DNA from: UBA1227 sp045599345
GTDB taxonomy: Bacteria; Bacillota; Clostridia; Oscillospirales; Acutalibacteraceae
NCBI GenBank assembly: GCA_045599345.1
Contig: JAZRVV010000044.1
Location: 1 to 37,569, forward strand
Direction of reading: 5' to 3'
Length of the DNA: 37,569 nucleotides
Shown: positions 37,476-37,569 of the stretch, piece by piece
How positions within the stretch are numbered: position 1 is the stretch's first letter
Layout of the letters: every line of letters begins with the position of its first letter
Made by a program: the position numbers and the translations under genes
Notes under the pieces: generated by a model
Database searches by the model: none
What the model was told of the DNA's origin: nothing
What the model saw: only the letters and a program-made list of their open reading frames with translations

Positions 37476-37569
37476 AGAAAGTTAAGTGAGGTCGGAAAGG
37501 GTTCCCGACGCACCTTCTTTTGAAGGTACCTGAGATGATGGATACGCCGCCCATCCGCTTAACTTTTTA
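37476..37569 (+). ncRNA. Small structured RNA, copy 4 (terminator beyond window)
   Basis: Core 37479-37565. Closing stem AAGTTAAGTG / CGCTTAACTT, first hairpin GTCGG/CCGAC with loop AAAGGGTTC, second hairpin enlarged to ACCTTC/GAAGGT (a paired extension versus the other copies), third hairpin GATGG/CCATC with loop containing CGCCGC. The 5' part is nearly identical to copy 1. The window ends right after the core, so its terminator or a further unit is not seen. Confidence 0.82.

Overview
The window looks like a chromosomal segment of a low-to-moderate GC, Gram-positive anaerobe of the class Clostridia, probably near Lachnospiraceae. This rests on gene content and order (cdaA-cdaR, scpA-scpB-ytfI-ytfJ, yicC-remA-gmk-rpoZ-priA-def-fmt-yugP-rsmB-rlmN-prpC-prkC-rsgA), on strong Shine-Dalgarno sites, and on sporulation-type and SipW-type genes. 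No species can be named from the sequence alone.

Layout. (1) Bases 1-344 hold a small non-coding RNA with a consensus sigma-A promoter and an intrinsic terminator, then a duplicated tRNA 3' end and hairpins. (2) Bases 345-654 (minus) are a tRNA-Leu(UAA) gene interrupted after anticodon base U34 by a group I intron of about 223 nt. (3) Bases 864-28187 (plus) are dense housekeeping operons: an RraB/DUF695 protein, cyclophilin, ispF, c-di-AMP synthesis (cdaA, cdaR), a membrane-anchored beta-propeller, a two-component system, a YqhQ-like (DUF1385) protein, prmC, a site-2 protease, scpA/scpB, ytfI/ytfJ, rluB, then the yicC-to-rsgA operon, which ends with a second anchored propeller-like protein. 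(4) Bases 28244-34222 are a surface or matrix locus: a SipW-like signal peptidase, a TasA/camelysin-like protein, two membrane-anchored proteins and a glycine-rich secreted protein. (5) Bases 34231-36894 are an accessory patch: DUF4160 and DUF2442 (the latter fused to a pyridoxamine-oxidase-like domain), then a MqsR-like toxin with an MqsA-Panacea antitoxin, the latter flanked by 27-bp direct repeats. (6) Bases 36887-37569 hold three more copies of the small RNA (two in tandem in one transcript), a convergent 44-codon gene missed by normal gene finding, and unassigned inverted repeats.

How the parts work together. The core genes cover translation start and end (def, fmt, prmC, rsmB, rlmN, rsgA), chromosome segregation and replication restart (scpAB, priA), nucleotide and isoprenoid supply (gmk, ispF), and envelope sensing (c-di-AMP, PASTA kinase and its phosphatase, histidine kinase). 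The SipW locus reads as a self-contained export system: a dedicated peptidase followed by its likely substrates, three of which carry the same F-[AS]-K-Y signal motif.

The least explained signal is the repeated RNA. Four copies share a closing stem with compensatory changes, three internal hairpins and invariant loop bases. Each of the three transcription units has its own sigma-A promoter with an exact 17-bp spacer, and none has an obvious downstream target gene. This argues for a trans-acting or protein-binding RNA family rather than a riboswitch. I cannot assign it to a named family from memory.
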